A stretch of DNA of 64,000 bases from positions 744,001-808,000 of the forward strand of contig NC_016453.1 in the NCBI RefSeq assembly GCF_000235365.1, in the 5' to 3' direction. The translations under genes were made by a program, and so were the position numbers. Source of the DNA: Eremothecium cymbalariae DBVPG#7215 (lineage: Eukaryota; Ascomycota; Saccharomycetes; Saccharomycetales; Saccharomycetaceae). Each line of letters begins with the position of its first letter. The stretch's first letter is position 1. The notes under the pieces are model-generated. The model was given only the letters and a program-made list of their open reading frames with translations, did no database searches and had not been told where the DNA came from. Shown piece by piece: positions 47,222 to 56,931 of the stretch.

Positions 47222-48750
47222 CGCTAGTTCCCTTTATACCTACTGCTCTATACCCGGTGCTGCCCCTCACCTATCCTGTTCTGTTAGTCTTAAAGCTTTA
47301 TGGACCCGGTCAAATACAATTCAGGGAGGAGCGAATGAGGGAGATATAATTTTTACACCGGCCTTGCTATGTATACAAAGAGATAAGGAAAACTCCTAAC
47401 AAGAAACACCATCCACCGTCTTCCCGACACTTTATAAAACTTACATACTTCTCTTATTCTTTACCCTCTAATCCCCGTCTCCCCCGAACACCTGCAACCA
47501 GAATAAACGGTGCATGACCTACATATAAAATAATCTTTATCTTTAACCCTGATTTTCCACATTTCGCTACGATGATGCTATTTACTCTATTTCTTCAACT
47601 ATACAACAAACGACATGTATTCCTAAATGTTCGAGGCTCTCTTTTCCCTATTCTGCGTGTGGAGGGAGAGATAGCTCTCTCCTTTTTTTAATTATTTCCT
47701 TAGGTATTCTGTGCCTGCACAACAAACCTGGCCTCCTTGTTCACAAAACTTACACAATATACATCTAAAATTGAACCGTTCCGGTCACGCCCATTATGCA
47801 CCTGCTTGATTGAATCTGCAAACGTTTTGTCTGCGTGCGTCTACGTGTGTCTGAGTGTTTCTTTCTGTATCGAGTAATCCGCAGTTTTGGTAACCCAATT
47901 ATTAGCGTGGATCCGTTTTTCGAACGAGGCGGTGAAGCTGCGAAACCAAAGCTTTGAGGGTTACCCGGCCACATGACGCACAGAACCTCTCGCATTCGAG
48001 GTCACGTGATTGCTATCACGTTGTACGTAGGTTTGGTGACCACGCGCAGAAAAAGAAACGGGCAGGATTGTCGAGAAAACTATTTTTAACCATTTTTACA
48101 TAGTCTTTTGCATTACTTTCTCTTCTTCCTCTCTCTCTCCCTCCCTCTCTGATTGTGCATACGCTGCCAGTATACCGTGCGATAGCTGATTGCGCGCATT
48201 GAGCGGGTATTTGTCATTGGGAGGTGGACCACGAGGTGCAGTAGCCCTTGTTCGTTGCCGTCCCGATTGAGCAGAGACAGGTGTCTCTGCTGTGGCTACG
48301 CCAAGTAGATCTCTTTTCTATATCTTGTCTCTGCTTCCCGATGCTGCTCGAGGTGTGTAGGGGCGTTGGGAGGATATGGGGAGTAGAACCGGAGGAGTTA
48401 TTGCTGATTGTGTGCAAAAAGATGATGAGTACAATATGCGTTATCGTCTTGATGGCTGTTTAAGTACAGTGCAAGGAAAACGATTTTTAAAACAGAACTT
48501 ATATTAGCTACTGAAAAAATTGCCCTATAATCTCCCCGCTTGTAGTATATAGTAATTGACTTGTTTCGAGGTGGCTAGTAAGCTTCGTTGAGCTTATTTC
48601 TCGAGGAGTGCCTTCTTTTTTTGTTTTTGATGATCTCTGGAAAACGGTAACGTCGTAGGAACTTCGCTAGCACCTATACCAATAAGGACCATTTGTATGT
48701 ACAAGATTAGTAGCGGTTGACCTAGGGGCAGTTGATAGATACCGAGCTGG
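47222..48750. other. Long divergent intergenic MLF3/MSK1
   Basis: A 1.53-kb divergent region. It contains a TCACGTGA site (48002-48009) with a CGTGAT/ATCACG inverted pair, a CT-rich tract (48117-48150) and a 10-bp-arm hairpin at 48270-48291. Open frames (47765-47995, 48248-48463) have no recognisable content. Confidence 0.45.
48270..48291. repeat. Hairpin, 10-bp arms, loop GG
   Basis: AGCAGAGACA (48270-48279) and TGTCTCTGCT (48282-48291) are exact reverse complements, upstream of MSK1. Confidence 0.93.
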
Positions 48751-50307
48751 ATGATAAACTTTAGATTATTGAGAGTTATTAGTCGTTGTTATAGTAGTAA
48801 TAAGACTCAGCCGTTGGCGTATGTAAACAGACAAGCAGAAATTCTTGGGAATCTACCGAAATACTATCCGTCGTTGTCTCAACTGCCAAGGGCCACTATA
48901 TCGATAAAGGAGTTTAATGCCAAGTATCAAGAGACGTTATCTAGTGATGCTCCTGAGACTGTACATGTCATCAACGGTAGGGTGAAGGCGATCAGGGTTG
49001 TTGGTAAATCAATGTGTTTTATCGATTTATATCAACAGAATGCCCATCTTCAGCTGATCCTCAGTTATCATGTGATGAAGGGGAGTGTTGGTAATAAGGA
49101 CGATTTTGTGGGCTTGGTACGTGGTTTGAAACCGGGTGATCATATTCAAGTCCAAGGCTACCCAGGGCTATCTAAAACCGAACAAACGTTGTCATTAAAA
49201 TGTACTTTGCCAGTCAGTATGTTGTCAGCAAGTCAAGTGGCCATTCCGCCAAAGCTGAGTGATGCAGTTAAACGTCGTAAAAACAAGGTACTTGATTACC
49301 TGGTGAATGGACACGAGGTGTTGGTTTCGAGGCACAAGATTATCAGCTCACTTCGCACTTTTTTAGACAGCAGAGGGTTTATCGAGGTAGAGACACCAAT
49401 ACTGTCTGCTAAGTCTAACGGAGCTAATGCTAAACCATTTGTGACGCAATTAAATTCCTTGGGGAAATTGCCATTGGAGTTACGAGTTGCTCCAGAGCTT
49501 TGGCTGAAGCGATTGTGTATCGGTGGTATGGATCAAGTATATGAGATCGGGAAAGTGTTTCGTAATGAGGGCGTAGATGCCACACATAATCCAGAATTCA
49601 CAACTTTGGAACTATACAAATGTTATAGCTCCATGGAGGAACTGATCGAGCTGAGTGAATCCCTCATTCGTCATATATGTACCTTTGTGGATACTCGACT
49701 GGCCAAAGAGCTTTTACAAGAAATGAAAGCGAATGGGGACAGGTTCAGGAGAATTGAGCTGTTGCCAACTTTGGAAAAGGAGACTGGGATCGATTGGAGA
49801 CAAGTCGATCTCTCAAATTGTGCGGAAATCTTATCCGTTTTGGAGGCTCAGGGAATCTCTATTCCTGATTCCGCCAAGTCCCCTCAACAGATACTAAATT
49901 ACCTTTGTGGGGCTGTAATAGAGGAAAAATACTGCAAAAGTCTTCTTCCGACCGTTATATTCCACCATCCATCAATTATGTCACCGCTGGCTAAAGGCGA
50001 TGACGTGATATCAAAGAGATTCGAAGTTTTCATCCGGGGCAGGGAATTCATGAATGCTTACGAAGAAGAGAATTGCCCACAAACCCAATTAGCAAAGTTT
50101 GAATCGCAGCAGTTTTGCAAGGATACATATGAAGACCACGAATCTATGGCTATAGATTATGATTACGTCAATGTGATGAAGTATGGTATGCCACCAATAG
50201 GTGGATTGGGCCTAGGAATCGACAGGCTATGCATGCTTTTACTAAACAAGGACAGAATCGAGGAAGTTTTGGCATTCGGGTGTGTAGATGATGTGAGCCG
50301 ACAATAG
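48751..50307 (+). CDS. MSK1: Mitochondrial lysyl-tRNA synthetase
   Basis: A 518-residue class II aminoacyl-tRNA synthetase (S. cerevisiae Msk1/YNL073W 576) charging mitochondrial tRNA-Lys. The N-terminus (INFRLLRVISRCYSSNK) is an import presequence. An OB-fold anticodon-binding domain follows (about residues 70-170). The catalytic core has motif 1 near SLRTFLDSRGFIEVETPIL, motif 2 FRNEGVDATHNPEFTTLE, and motif 3 GLGLGIDRLCMLL near the C-terminus. ATG at 48751. The family signature MSPLAKG is intact. RNH201 follows on the same strand 237 bp downstream, as in S. cerevisiae. Confidence 0.94.
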   Translation: MINFRLLRVISRCYSSNKTQPLAYVNRQAEILGNLPKYYPSLSQLPRATISIKEFNAKYQETLSSDAPETVHVINGRVKAIRVVGKSMCFIDLYQQNAHLQLILSYHVMKGSVGNKDDFVGLVRGLKPGDHIQVQGYPGLSKTEQTLSLKCTLPVSMLSASQVAIPPKLSDAVKRRKNKVLDYLVNGHEVLVSRHKIISSLRTFLDSRGFIEVETPILSAKSNGANAKPFVTQLNSLGKLPLELRVAPELWLKRLCIGGMDQVYEIGKVFRNEGVDATHNPEFTTLELYKCYSSMEELIELSESLIRHICTFVDTRLAKELLQEMKANGDRFRRIELLPTLEKETGIDWRQVDLSNCAEILSVLEAQGISIPDSAKSPQQILNYLCGAVIEEKYCKSLLPTVIFHHPSIMSPLAKGDDVISKRFEVFIRGREFMNAYEEENCPQTQLAKFESQQFCKDTYEDHESMAIDYDYVNVMKYGMPPIGGLGLGIDRLCMLLLNKDRIEEVLAFGCVDDVSRQ

Positions 50308-50429
50308 ATTAGTGCTTTTTCTAATAACTTATATCCTTAAATAATAATAACAGTTCAGTTCCCCCACAACCTTTGTCCCTTCTCTGCCTTATATTAATTA
50401 TCCTACTGATCGTACTTATGCGCGCTGGT

Positions 50430-50437
50430 TCACGTGA
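50430..50437. promoter_or_regulatory. TCACGTGA E-box upstream of RNH201
   Basis: A palindromic TCACGTGA octamer about 108 bp upstream of the RNH201 start, in the 237-bp MSK1-RNH201 spacer. It is a probable Cbf1-type site. Confidence 0.5.
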
Positions 50438-50544
50438 GCATCCGTTTCGCTTAATCGAGATTAGCACTTGTTCAAGAAGTCTCTTACTATTCCTCCCTCC
50501 ACTACGCGACATGGAACGGCAACCAGGTCATTAAAAACATATCA

Positions 50545-51465
50545 ATGGCAACTATTCCAACAGTTCCAGAGGATGTGCATTCTTTAGAGTCGCAAAGCTA
50601 CTATTCACCAATTCCAGAAGCACTGAAAAATGTTGCTCAGGGCGACCATATCATACTAGGCGTTGATGAAGCAGGTCGAGGCCCTGTTTTGGGACCAATG
50701 GTATACGGCGTTGCCTATTGCACCAAAAGTTACCAAGATTCAGTTGTTAAAAGTTATGGTTTCGATGATTCAAAGAAACTCACTGATCCCATTCGGAGAA
50801 GATTATTCGAAAAGATATACAATGGTGACATCGACGGCATCGGATACGCAACAACTAGTATAACGCCTTTTGATATAAGCACCGGTATGCTGAGATACCC
50901 ACCTGAGCAAAACTACAACCTGAACGAACAAGCTCATGACGTCACAATTGGGCTCATCCAAAAAGTTTTAGATGCAGGTGTGAATATCTCACATATATAC
51001 GTAGACACCGTGGGTCCTCCCATAACATACCAAGACAAGCTCGAAAAGAGGTTTCCCGTTTGCAAGTTCACCGTCGCAAAGAAAGCGGATTCCCTCTACC
51101 CGGTGGTAAGTGTAGCTAGTGTTATTGCAAAAGTTACAAGAGACGTTTGGCTTGAGCAACTACGTACCATCCCCGACGAAATCCTTGGTTCTGGCTATCC
51201 AGGCGATCCAAAAACCGTCAAATGGCTAAATGAAAACATAAGACCCCTCTTCGGATGGAACCCTGAAATCGTAAGGTTCTCTTGGCAAACCTGCCAGAAT
51301 ATCCTCGAAACTAACCCACATGCCATCAACATCGAATGGGAGGAAGAGAGCCTGAAAAAGAGAACCTACAAACTCAAACCTGCCTCTATCGACCCTCAAA
51401 AAAATTCACCATCACAACCTGACGTTGGAAACATTATCTCAATGGATGCCTGGTTCGGCCATTGA
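50545..51465 (+). CDS. RNH201: Ribonuclease H2 catalytic subunit A
   Basis: A 306-residue RNase HII-type enzyme (S. cerevisiae Rnh201/YNL072W 307). It removes ribonucleotides misincorporated into DNA and degrades RNA in RNA-DNA hybrids. The catalytic DE pair lies at about residues 41-42 in [14 protein letters not shown]. Further acidic residues lie in IYVDTVGP, and [19 protein letters not shown] is the family motif IV region. Tyr/Trp substrate-sensing regions ([10 protein letters not shown]) are intact. ATG at 50545. Confidence 0.95.
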   Translation: MATIPTVPEDVHSLESQSYYSPIPEALKNVAQGDHIILGVDEAGRGPVLGPMVYGVAYCTKSYQDSVVKSYGFDDSKKLTDPIRRRLFEKIYNGDIDGIGYATTSITPFDISTGMLRYPPEQNYNLNEQAHDVTIGLIQKVLDAGVNISHIYVDTVGPPITYQDKLEKRFPVCKFTVAKKADSLYPVVSVASVIAKVTRDVWLEQLRTIPDEILGSGYPGDPKTVKWLNENIRPLFGWNPEIVRFSWQTCQNILETNPHAINIEWEEESLKKRTYKLKPASIDPQKNSPSQPDVGNIISMDAWFGH

Positions 51466-51962
51466 AGACCGCGTTCGGATGCAGGCACAATTTACTCGTT
51501 TCCGAGCATCCTCGATTCCACACCGCAGAAACCAACAACTTCTCACTGATGTTTTAACGTATCTAGAACGCTCCATCTACAAATAAATACTCTTCTGTAA
51601 ACTACAAACAATCCCCCATTTAAGTAAATTTAAATAACTATTAAAACTACGCATACAAACTCTAAGTCTGCTTTAAACTGGTTAAAACCTCTGGGCATCT
51701 TGTATTAAATCTTGAATATTTCATCTTGGGTCCGCTGCGCTTGTTGTCCATTGGATTTTTTTCACGTCGGAAAAAAGAATATCCATCTATAAAAACTGGA
51801 CGGAAGAACAAAGCTTGCGTTCTAAGATATATTACTTTGATAAAGTGGATAGTTTGTGACTTGCTGCTGTTTAGTTCTACTTATTAAAGAAGAAGAACCG
51901 ATTAGTGTGAATTTTTTGCACTATCATTAGTTACCGGTCAAAAATTTTCAGGTTTATTCGTA
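51466..51962. other. LAT1 promoter region
   Basis: A 497-bp AT-rich spacer between RNH201 and LAT1. No distinct element was recognised. Confidence 0.4.
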
Positions 51963-53357
51963 ATGTCTGTTCTTACTAGGTATATTCCAGCTGTTAGGAC
52001 ATTAGCTTCGTTAACTAGGCTTCAACTGAGGGCTTATGCTTCTTATCCTCCTCATACGATTATTAACATGCCAGCTCTTTCTCCAACTATGACGCAAGGT
52101 AATTTGGCCGTTTGGAGTAAGAAGGAGGGTGACAGTTTGAGCCCAGGAGAGGTGATTGCTGAGGTTGAGACGGATAAGGCTCAGATGGACTTTGAATTCC
52201 AGGAGGAGGGGTATCTAGCTAAGATTTTGGTTCCCGAGGGAACCAAGGATATTCCTGTGAACAAACCAATTGCTGTTTATGTTGAGGAAGAGGGCGATGT
52301 TGCTGCTTTTTCAGATTTTAAATTGGAAAAACCAGATGCAGCTTCTTCTCCAGCTGCAGCACCTGCAGCCAAGGAGGAGCCAAAGACAGAGGAAGTAGCT
52401 GTAGCGTCGTCTGACAGCTCTGTTCCAAGGAAGGCCAGCTCTGGCTCTGGTGCTCAGGGCTCTTCTCTTTCTGGTAGAATCATTGCTTCTCCATTGGCCA
52501 AGACCATTGCTTTGGACAAGGGTGTTTCCTTGAGGGAAGTCACCGGCACCGGTCCAAACGGCAGAATTACAAAGCAAGACGTCGAGGCATATTTAGCTAA
52601 CGCTCCTAAGAAAACTTCGACTACTCCATCAGGTACTTCCGCTTCCGCTTCCGCTTCTTATGAAGACATCCCAATCTCTAACATGAGAAGGGTGATTGGT
52701 TCCCGTCTTTTGCAATCCACTCAAAGCATTCCATCTTACATCGTCTCTTCGCAAATCTCAGTCTCCAAGTTGATGAAGTTGAGACAGTCCTTGAACTCGG
52801 TAGGTAAAGACCAGTTCAAATTGTCTATCAACGACATTTTAATCAAGGCTATTGCCTCTGCTGCCAAGAAGGTGCCTGAGTCCAATGCCTACTGGTTAGA
52901 AGACGAGGGTGTTATCAGAACATTTAACAATGTCGACGTTTCTGTCGCTGTCGCCACCCCAACTGGCTTACTCACTCCCATCGTTAAGAACGCCGAATCC
53001 AAGGGCTTGCGTGCCATCTCTGCCGAAATCAAGGACTTAGGCAAGCGTGCTAAGGAAAACAAGCTACTACCAGAGGAATTCCAGGGCGGTACCATCTGTA
53101 TCTCAAACTTGGGCATGAACAACGCCGTCTCTTCTTTCACCTCAATTATCAACCCACCACAATCCACCATCTTGGCCATCGGTACCTTACAACGTGTGGC
53201 TGTTGAAGACGCTGGCGCTGAATTCGGCTTCTCCTTCGACGACAAGATTACCATCACAGGTACCTTTGATCACAGAACCATCGATGGCGCCAAGGCCGCA
53301 GAGTTTATGAAAGCGTTGAAAAACGTCATCGAAAACCCATTGGAATTGATGTTATAA
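51963..53357 (+). CDS. LAT1: Pyruvate dehydrogenase E2, dihydrolipoamide acetyltransferase
   Basis: A 464-residue E2 core of the mitochondrial pyruvate dehydrogenase complex (S. cerevisiae Lat1/YNL071W 482). It transfers acetyl from lipoamide to CoA. The presequence is about residues 1-27. The lipoyl domain (about 31-107) has the modified Lys at about 72 in VETDKAQMDFE. An Ala/Pro/Ser/Glu linker leads to the E1/E3BP-binding domain (about 173-212, IIASPLAKTIALDKGV). The catalytic domain ends with the active-site motif DHRTIDG at about 436-442. Codon use in the 3' half is notably biased, consistent with high expression. Confidence 0.96.
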   Translation: MSVLTRYIPAVRTLASLTRLQLRAYASYPPHTIINMPALSPTMTQGNLAVWSKKEGDSLSPGEVIAEVETDKAQMDFEFQEEGYLAKILVPEGTKDIPVNKPIAVYVEEEGDVAAFSDFKLEKPDAASSPAAAPAAKEEPKTEEVAVASSDSSVPRKASSGSGAQGSSLSGRIIASPLAKTIALDKGVSLREVTGTGPNGRITKQDVEAYLANAPKKTSTTPSGTSASASASYEDIPISNMRRVIGSRLLQSTQSIPSYIVSSQISVSKLMKLRQSLNSVGKDQFKLSINDILIKAIASAAKKVPESNAYWLEDEGVIRTFNNVDVSVAVATPTGLLTPIVKNAESKGLRAISAEIKDLGKRAKENKLLPEEFQGGTICISNLGMNNAVSSFTSIINPPQSTILAIGTLQRVAVEDAGAEFGFSFDDKITITGTFDHRTIDGAKAAEFMKALKNVIENPLELML

Positions 53358-53852
53358 ATCTAAAATACAACATTCTAAGATTCCTGATTGTTTTTTTGTC
53401 AACTATCAATTCAAACCTACTTTGGCTTCTGTAAAAGAAAGGAAATAACCCAATTATTACTATACTTCCTGCAAAGAACTCGAATTAACCAAAAAATTGA
53501 TACCAAGCAAATAAAAGAACAGAAAAAATGGGCGAACCTGATCCGTTCGCTGTCCATTATTTGTACTAAACCCCCTGATCTATATTCGAATAATATAAGC
53601 CAAGTAAAAAGGTGTATATATTATATTCTTATAAGGTATAAGCATATCTTAACACTGCTTGATTATTAGGAATTCGGAATCTCATCTCTATCTCTACATA
53701 TTACCCGGCCATAATTTGTCTTCAAATCGATTATCAAATTTTTTCGTCATAAAAAAATACAGTACAATTTACAGAGTACTCAACTCTTATATAAAAGCAT
53801 ATAAGTAAACACATTTTCCAACCAGTTTTCAAGCATATTGAAGTAACCGATC
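53358..53852. other. Intergenic, LAT1 to TOM7
   Basis: A 495-bp very AT-rich spacer. The 93-codon open frame in it is low-complexity and has no recognisable family. Confidence 0.4.
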
Positions 53853-54035
53853 ATGGCTTTCCTACCATCATTCATTTTATCTGATGAATCCAGAGAACGT
53901 ATCTCCAAGGTTTTGGATTTAACGCAGACTGTCGCTCGTTACGGATGGTTGCCGTTCATTTTATACATGGGTTGGTCCCACGCATCTAACTCTCCAAACC
54001 TGCTAAATCTGCTATCTCCTTTGCCAAGTGTTTGA
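53853..54035 (+). CDS. TOM7: TOM complex subunit Tom7
   Basis: A 60-residue tail-anchored component of the mitochondrial outer-membrane translocase (S. cerevisiae Tom7/YNL070W also 60). It tunes assembly of the TOM complex. FLPSFILSDESRERISKVLD at the start and NLLSPLPSV at the end match almost exactly. The single membrane helix is about residues 27-44 (YGWLPFILYMGWSHASN). ATG at 53853. Confidence 0.96.
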   Translation: MAFLPSFILSDESRERISKVLDLTQTVARYGWLPFILYMGWSHASNSPNLLNLLSPLPSV

Positions 54036-54417
54036 GAGGGGGCGTTTTTTGGATTTTTACTGGTTAGTTGACATTGCATACAGGCTTTGAAACTTGTTTT
54101 TGATGTTATTACCAGTCTTTATTATTATATAGTTGTTGATTGCATCACGATCTACTCTGGAAGGTTTGTATATATACTTATGAATAGACGGTATTGTATA
54201 TTTAAGTGCTATTTAAAACCATTTTGCATTGCATCAATATAGAAAGGTAACTGTGAGTTCTCTTGGTTGTGCTTGTAAGCGTCATATGTGCTTTCACTTG
54301 TCACAATTTTATGCACGTGAAAGCACAGTGGATCATCAGCTCAAAAAAGCTGCGTCGACTCAAAGCGTAGAACAGGAGGTATAGATAGAACAAGAGGTTT
54401 ATGTATCGCTACTGATC
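54036..54417. other. FLX1 promoter region with long-loop hairpin
   Basis: A 382-bp spacer. An 11-bp stem TGTGCTTTCAC (54287-54297) pairs with 54317-54327 across a 19-nt loop. CACGTG-like GCACGTGA is at 54313-54320. Confidence 0.5.
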
Positions 54418-55308
54418 ATGGGTCATGTGTTAGGAGATTTGCAGAAGGAGGTGATATCTGGGCTCTCTGCAGGGTTATTAGCCACCATCATTAGTCATCC
54501 CTTGGACTTGGTTAAGGTTCGATTGCAACTTTCAGTACGACATACTCCACGAGTCACGTACTCACAGGTTCTCAATGATATGTTGAGAAACACATACTGG
54601 GTTCGAGAGATCTACCGTGGGCTAGGAATAAGTTTATTAGGCAATTCGTTGGCTTGGGCTATTTACTTTGGACTATACCGATTTGCTAAAGACGTGGCTA
54701 TATCTAATGTGAGCGTCAGCTCATCGGCATCAGATTCTGAATTGAAAGATAGAAAACTTTCGGCGCCTGTATACCTTGCTGCCGCTGGATTTAGTGGTAC
54801 TTTTACTGCATTACTGACAAATCCTATCTGGGTTATAAAGACTAGAATTATGTCGACAACCACAAGTGGTCCCTATAAATCAACCATAGATGGAGCGTCT
54901 AAGTTATTGTGTGAGGAAGGTATTTTAGCCTTTTGGAAGGGACTGCTACCTTCTTTGTTTGGGGTGTCACAAGGAGCAATATATTTTACCGTATACGACA
55001 CCCTAAAGTTTCAGTATTTGCATTCGAGCTATGATAAACATGAGAGGAAGCTTTCCGCTCTGGAGCTCATCACTGTCAGTTGCATATCAAAGATGATCTC
55101 ACTAAGTGCAGTATATCCACTTCAGTTATTGAAATCAAATCTTCAGGACTTTAAAGCTACATCAGACATCATGACGCTGGGGAGTCTAATATACCAAAAA
55201 GAAGGGATAGCTGGTTTCTATAAGGGTGTATTTGCCAACTTGCTAAGATCTATTCCAGCCAGTTGTATCACTTTCTTCGTGTACGAGAACGTGAAGCACA
55301 GCATATAG
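54418..55308 (+). CDS. FLX1: Mitochondrial FAD transporter Flx1
   Basis: A 296-residue mitochondrial carrier (S. cerevisiae Flx1/YIL134W 311) that moves FAD across the inner membrane. Three carrier repeats are present, with signatures SHPLDLVKVR, TNPIWVIKTR and YPLQLLKSN. The second has Trp and Val in the usual D/E region, typical of the folate/FAD/NAD carrier branch. Six membrane spans are implied. ATG at 54418. Its place beside RPL16 matches IX-left of S. cerevisiae, while the upstream TOM7 matches XIV-left. Confidence 0.91.
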   Translation: MGHVLGDLQKEVISGLSAGLLATIISHPLDLVKVRLQLSVRHTPRVTYSQVLNDMLRNTYWVREIYRGLGISLLGNSLAWAIYFGLYRFAKDVAISNVSVSSSASDSELKDRKLSAPVYLAAAGFSGTFTALLTNPIWVIKTRIMSTTTSGPYKSTIDGASKLLCEEGILAFWKGLLPSLFGVSQGAIYFTVYDTLKFQYLHSSYDKHERKLSALELITVSCISKMISLSAVYPLQLLKSNLQDFKATSDIMTLGSLIYQKEGIAGFYKGVFANLLRSIPASCITFFVYENVKHSI

Positions 55309-55480
55309 CCTCAAATATATACTGATACATAAGTATATATTTGCAAACAGCAATGATAATCGTTTTAATTAGTTACAGAACCATCTGAAAATGATTAATT
55401 TGTTTTAAAACTTACAAAAAAACACTTTGTATATATATTGTTATTTGGGTGAAAGATTCATGACCTTATGATGAAAACGT

Positions 55481-56410
55481 TTAGTAACCGAATTGGGCTA
55501 ACTGCTTGGCGGCCTCAGACTCAGCAGCAGCAGCAGTGGCAACAGAAACCTTCTTGTTGAAGGCCTTCTTCTTGGAGTAGTATTCAGCAGATCTGACCTT
55601 TCTCTTCTCTTCCAACTTGGCAACAACATCCTCATATTTCCAGCCAACAGTGGTAGATAACTTACCCAAGGTGGTGTACTTTCTACCTGGCTTCAATCTC
55701 AAAACTCTCAAAGCTTGTGGGACGACAACTCTCTTCTTCTTGTCGTATGGAGGTGGAACACCCTCGAAAACCTTTAATCTTTCCAAAGCGGCCTTACCAC
55801 GGGCAGTCTTGTGAGCAATCATACCTCTAACAGCCTTGTAGAAGATTCTTGATGGAGCTCTAAAGTGGAATGGACCTCTAGTCTTGTTGAAGATAGTAGC
55901 CTTCCTCAAGTAGTCGTGGTACTTCAACTTGTTTCTGAATAGCTCACCAGATACGTTCAAAGCTTCAGCTCTGACTACGACAATCTTTTGGCCATTCAAC
56001 AATTGCTTAGCAACAGTAGAAGCCAAACGACCCAATAAATGGCCCTTACCTATAGCATAATTGTTAGTAATCTGAAACACGTCAAAAAAATTAAACACTG
56101 AAAGATTCCTCTAAACGTTGATTCTTAAAGAGTATAGTCATCTCTTTGTCCAAATAACTAACTACACATTCATAATAAAAAAATCCCACTACCTCCTTCC
56201 AATCTAAACCATTTCTCAACCTATACTTATAGATTTCCACAATAACACATAGTACCATATTAAAATTATCAAATCGTTATAGAAAACCCACTCCACATTC
56301 ACTTTCTTTCAATATCAACATATATGGAATCCTCAGTTTAACAGTATTCACTAAATCATAGACAACCTGTACGTACCGTCAACGACAACAACAGGTTCAA
56401 AAGAAGACAT
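55481..56410 (-). CDS. RPL16: Ribosomal protein uL13 (L16), two exons
   Basis: A 200-residue cytosolic large-subunit protein uL13 (S. cerevisiae Rpl16A/B 199 and 198). Exon 1 (56377-56410) encodes [11 protein letters not shown] plus one base of a Gly codon. The intron is 56050-56376 (327 nt), with donor GTACGT, branch TACTAAC (56063-56069) and acceptor TAG. Exon 2 (55481-56049) continues [15 protein letters not shown] and ends KQLAQFGY. Highly conserved blocks include [20 protein letters not shown] and [21 protein letters not shown] continuous open frame through the splice junction gives a false N-terminus and should not be used. Intron presence matches S. cerevisiae. Confidence 0.96.
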
Positions 56411-56931
56411 CTCGCTTATTATCGGTTGTTCCTTGTTTGAAAGCTACCAATGTATCAACGTTAACACTATGCACTTCTTAAGTTTTCATGAGTTTTTCCC
56501 GTGATGTTAGGTGATGCTACGCTGGTTGCAGCCCAGCTGGAGTGGATGGGACGGTCAGGCGGGCTACGAGAGTTAGTGGCGGCGCTGGGCTGGCAGGCGG
56601 AGCTTACCGGGGGAGCTGGTGTCGCCGGGAGCCCGCCAGAGGGAGCGCTTCCGCCTGCGTTCTGGCGTGCGGACAGCCAACTGGCGGGCGAGCCCGCGGC
56701 TGACAGTTAGCGCGCGTGGGGGACCGCCGGCCGGCGGTCCCCCCACGCGCTCCCCCCACGCGCTCCCATCAAGCAGTCCCGCTGAGACGGCTGCGCGGTT
56801 CAGCTAGGCGTGGGCTTCCATTCTGAAGAAGCTGAACAAGAAAATTCAAAATTCGCAGATTCGAAAAATTGGTAATCCAAGAGGAAATGTACGGGTGGCA
56901 AATAGCAGTCATAATTTGATCTACATCAAAG
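56411..56931. promoter_or_regulatory. RPL16 upstream region with GC-rich islet
   Basis: A region of 521 bp between the CSM2 stop and the RPL16 start. About 56510-56800 is extremely GC-rich, against the AT-rich norm, and packed with inverted repeats. A strong one is at 56712-56750. Longer-range pairs are CAGCCCAGC (56529-56537) with 56584-56592, and GCCCGCCAG (56631-56639) with 56681-56689. An open frame of 69 codons (56501-56710) is probably a by-product of GC content. Confidence 0.5.
56712..56763. repeat. Near-perfect palindrome plus 13-bp tandem repeat
   Basis: Centred at 56730|56731, 13 bp pair perfectly (56718-56730 with 56731-56743). After one bulged C, six more pairs follow (56712-56717 with 56745-56750). 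The right arm is part of a 13-bp tandem duplication, TCCCCCCACGCGC at 56738-56750 and 56751-56763. Confidence 0.93.

Noticed and set aside
56050..56098. Continuous N-terminal extension of RPL16 ([17 protein letters not shown])
   Set aside because: It is intron sequence: it contains the TACTAAC branch site and ends with a TAG acceptor. The true first exon is at 56377-56410.
56501..56710. 69-codon open frame in the GC-rich islet before RPL16
   Set aside because: High GC content lowers stop frequency in all frames, and frames on both strands are open; no protein features are seen.
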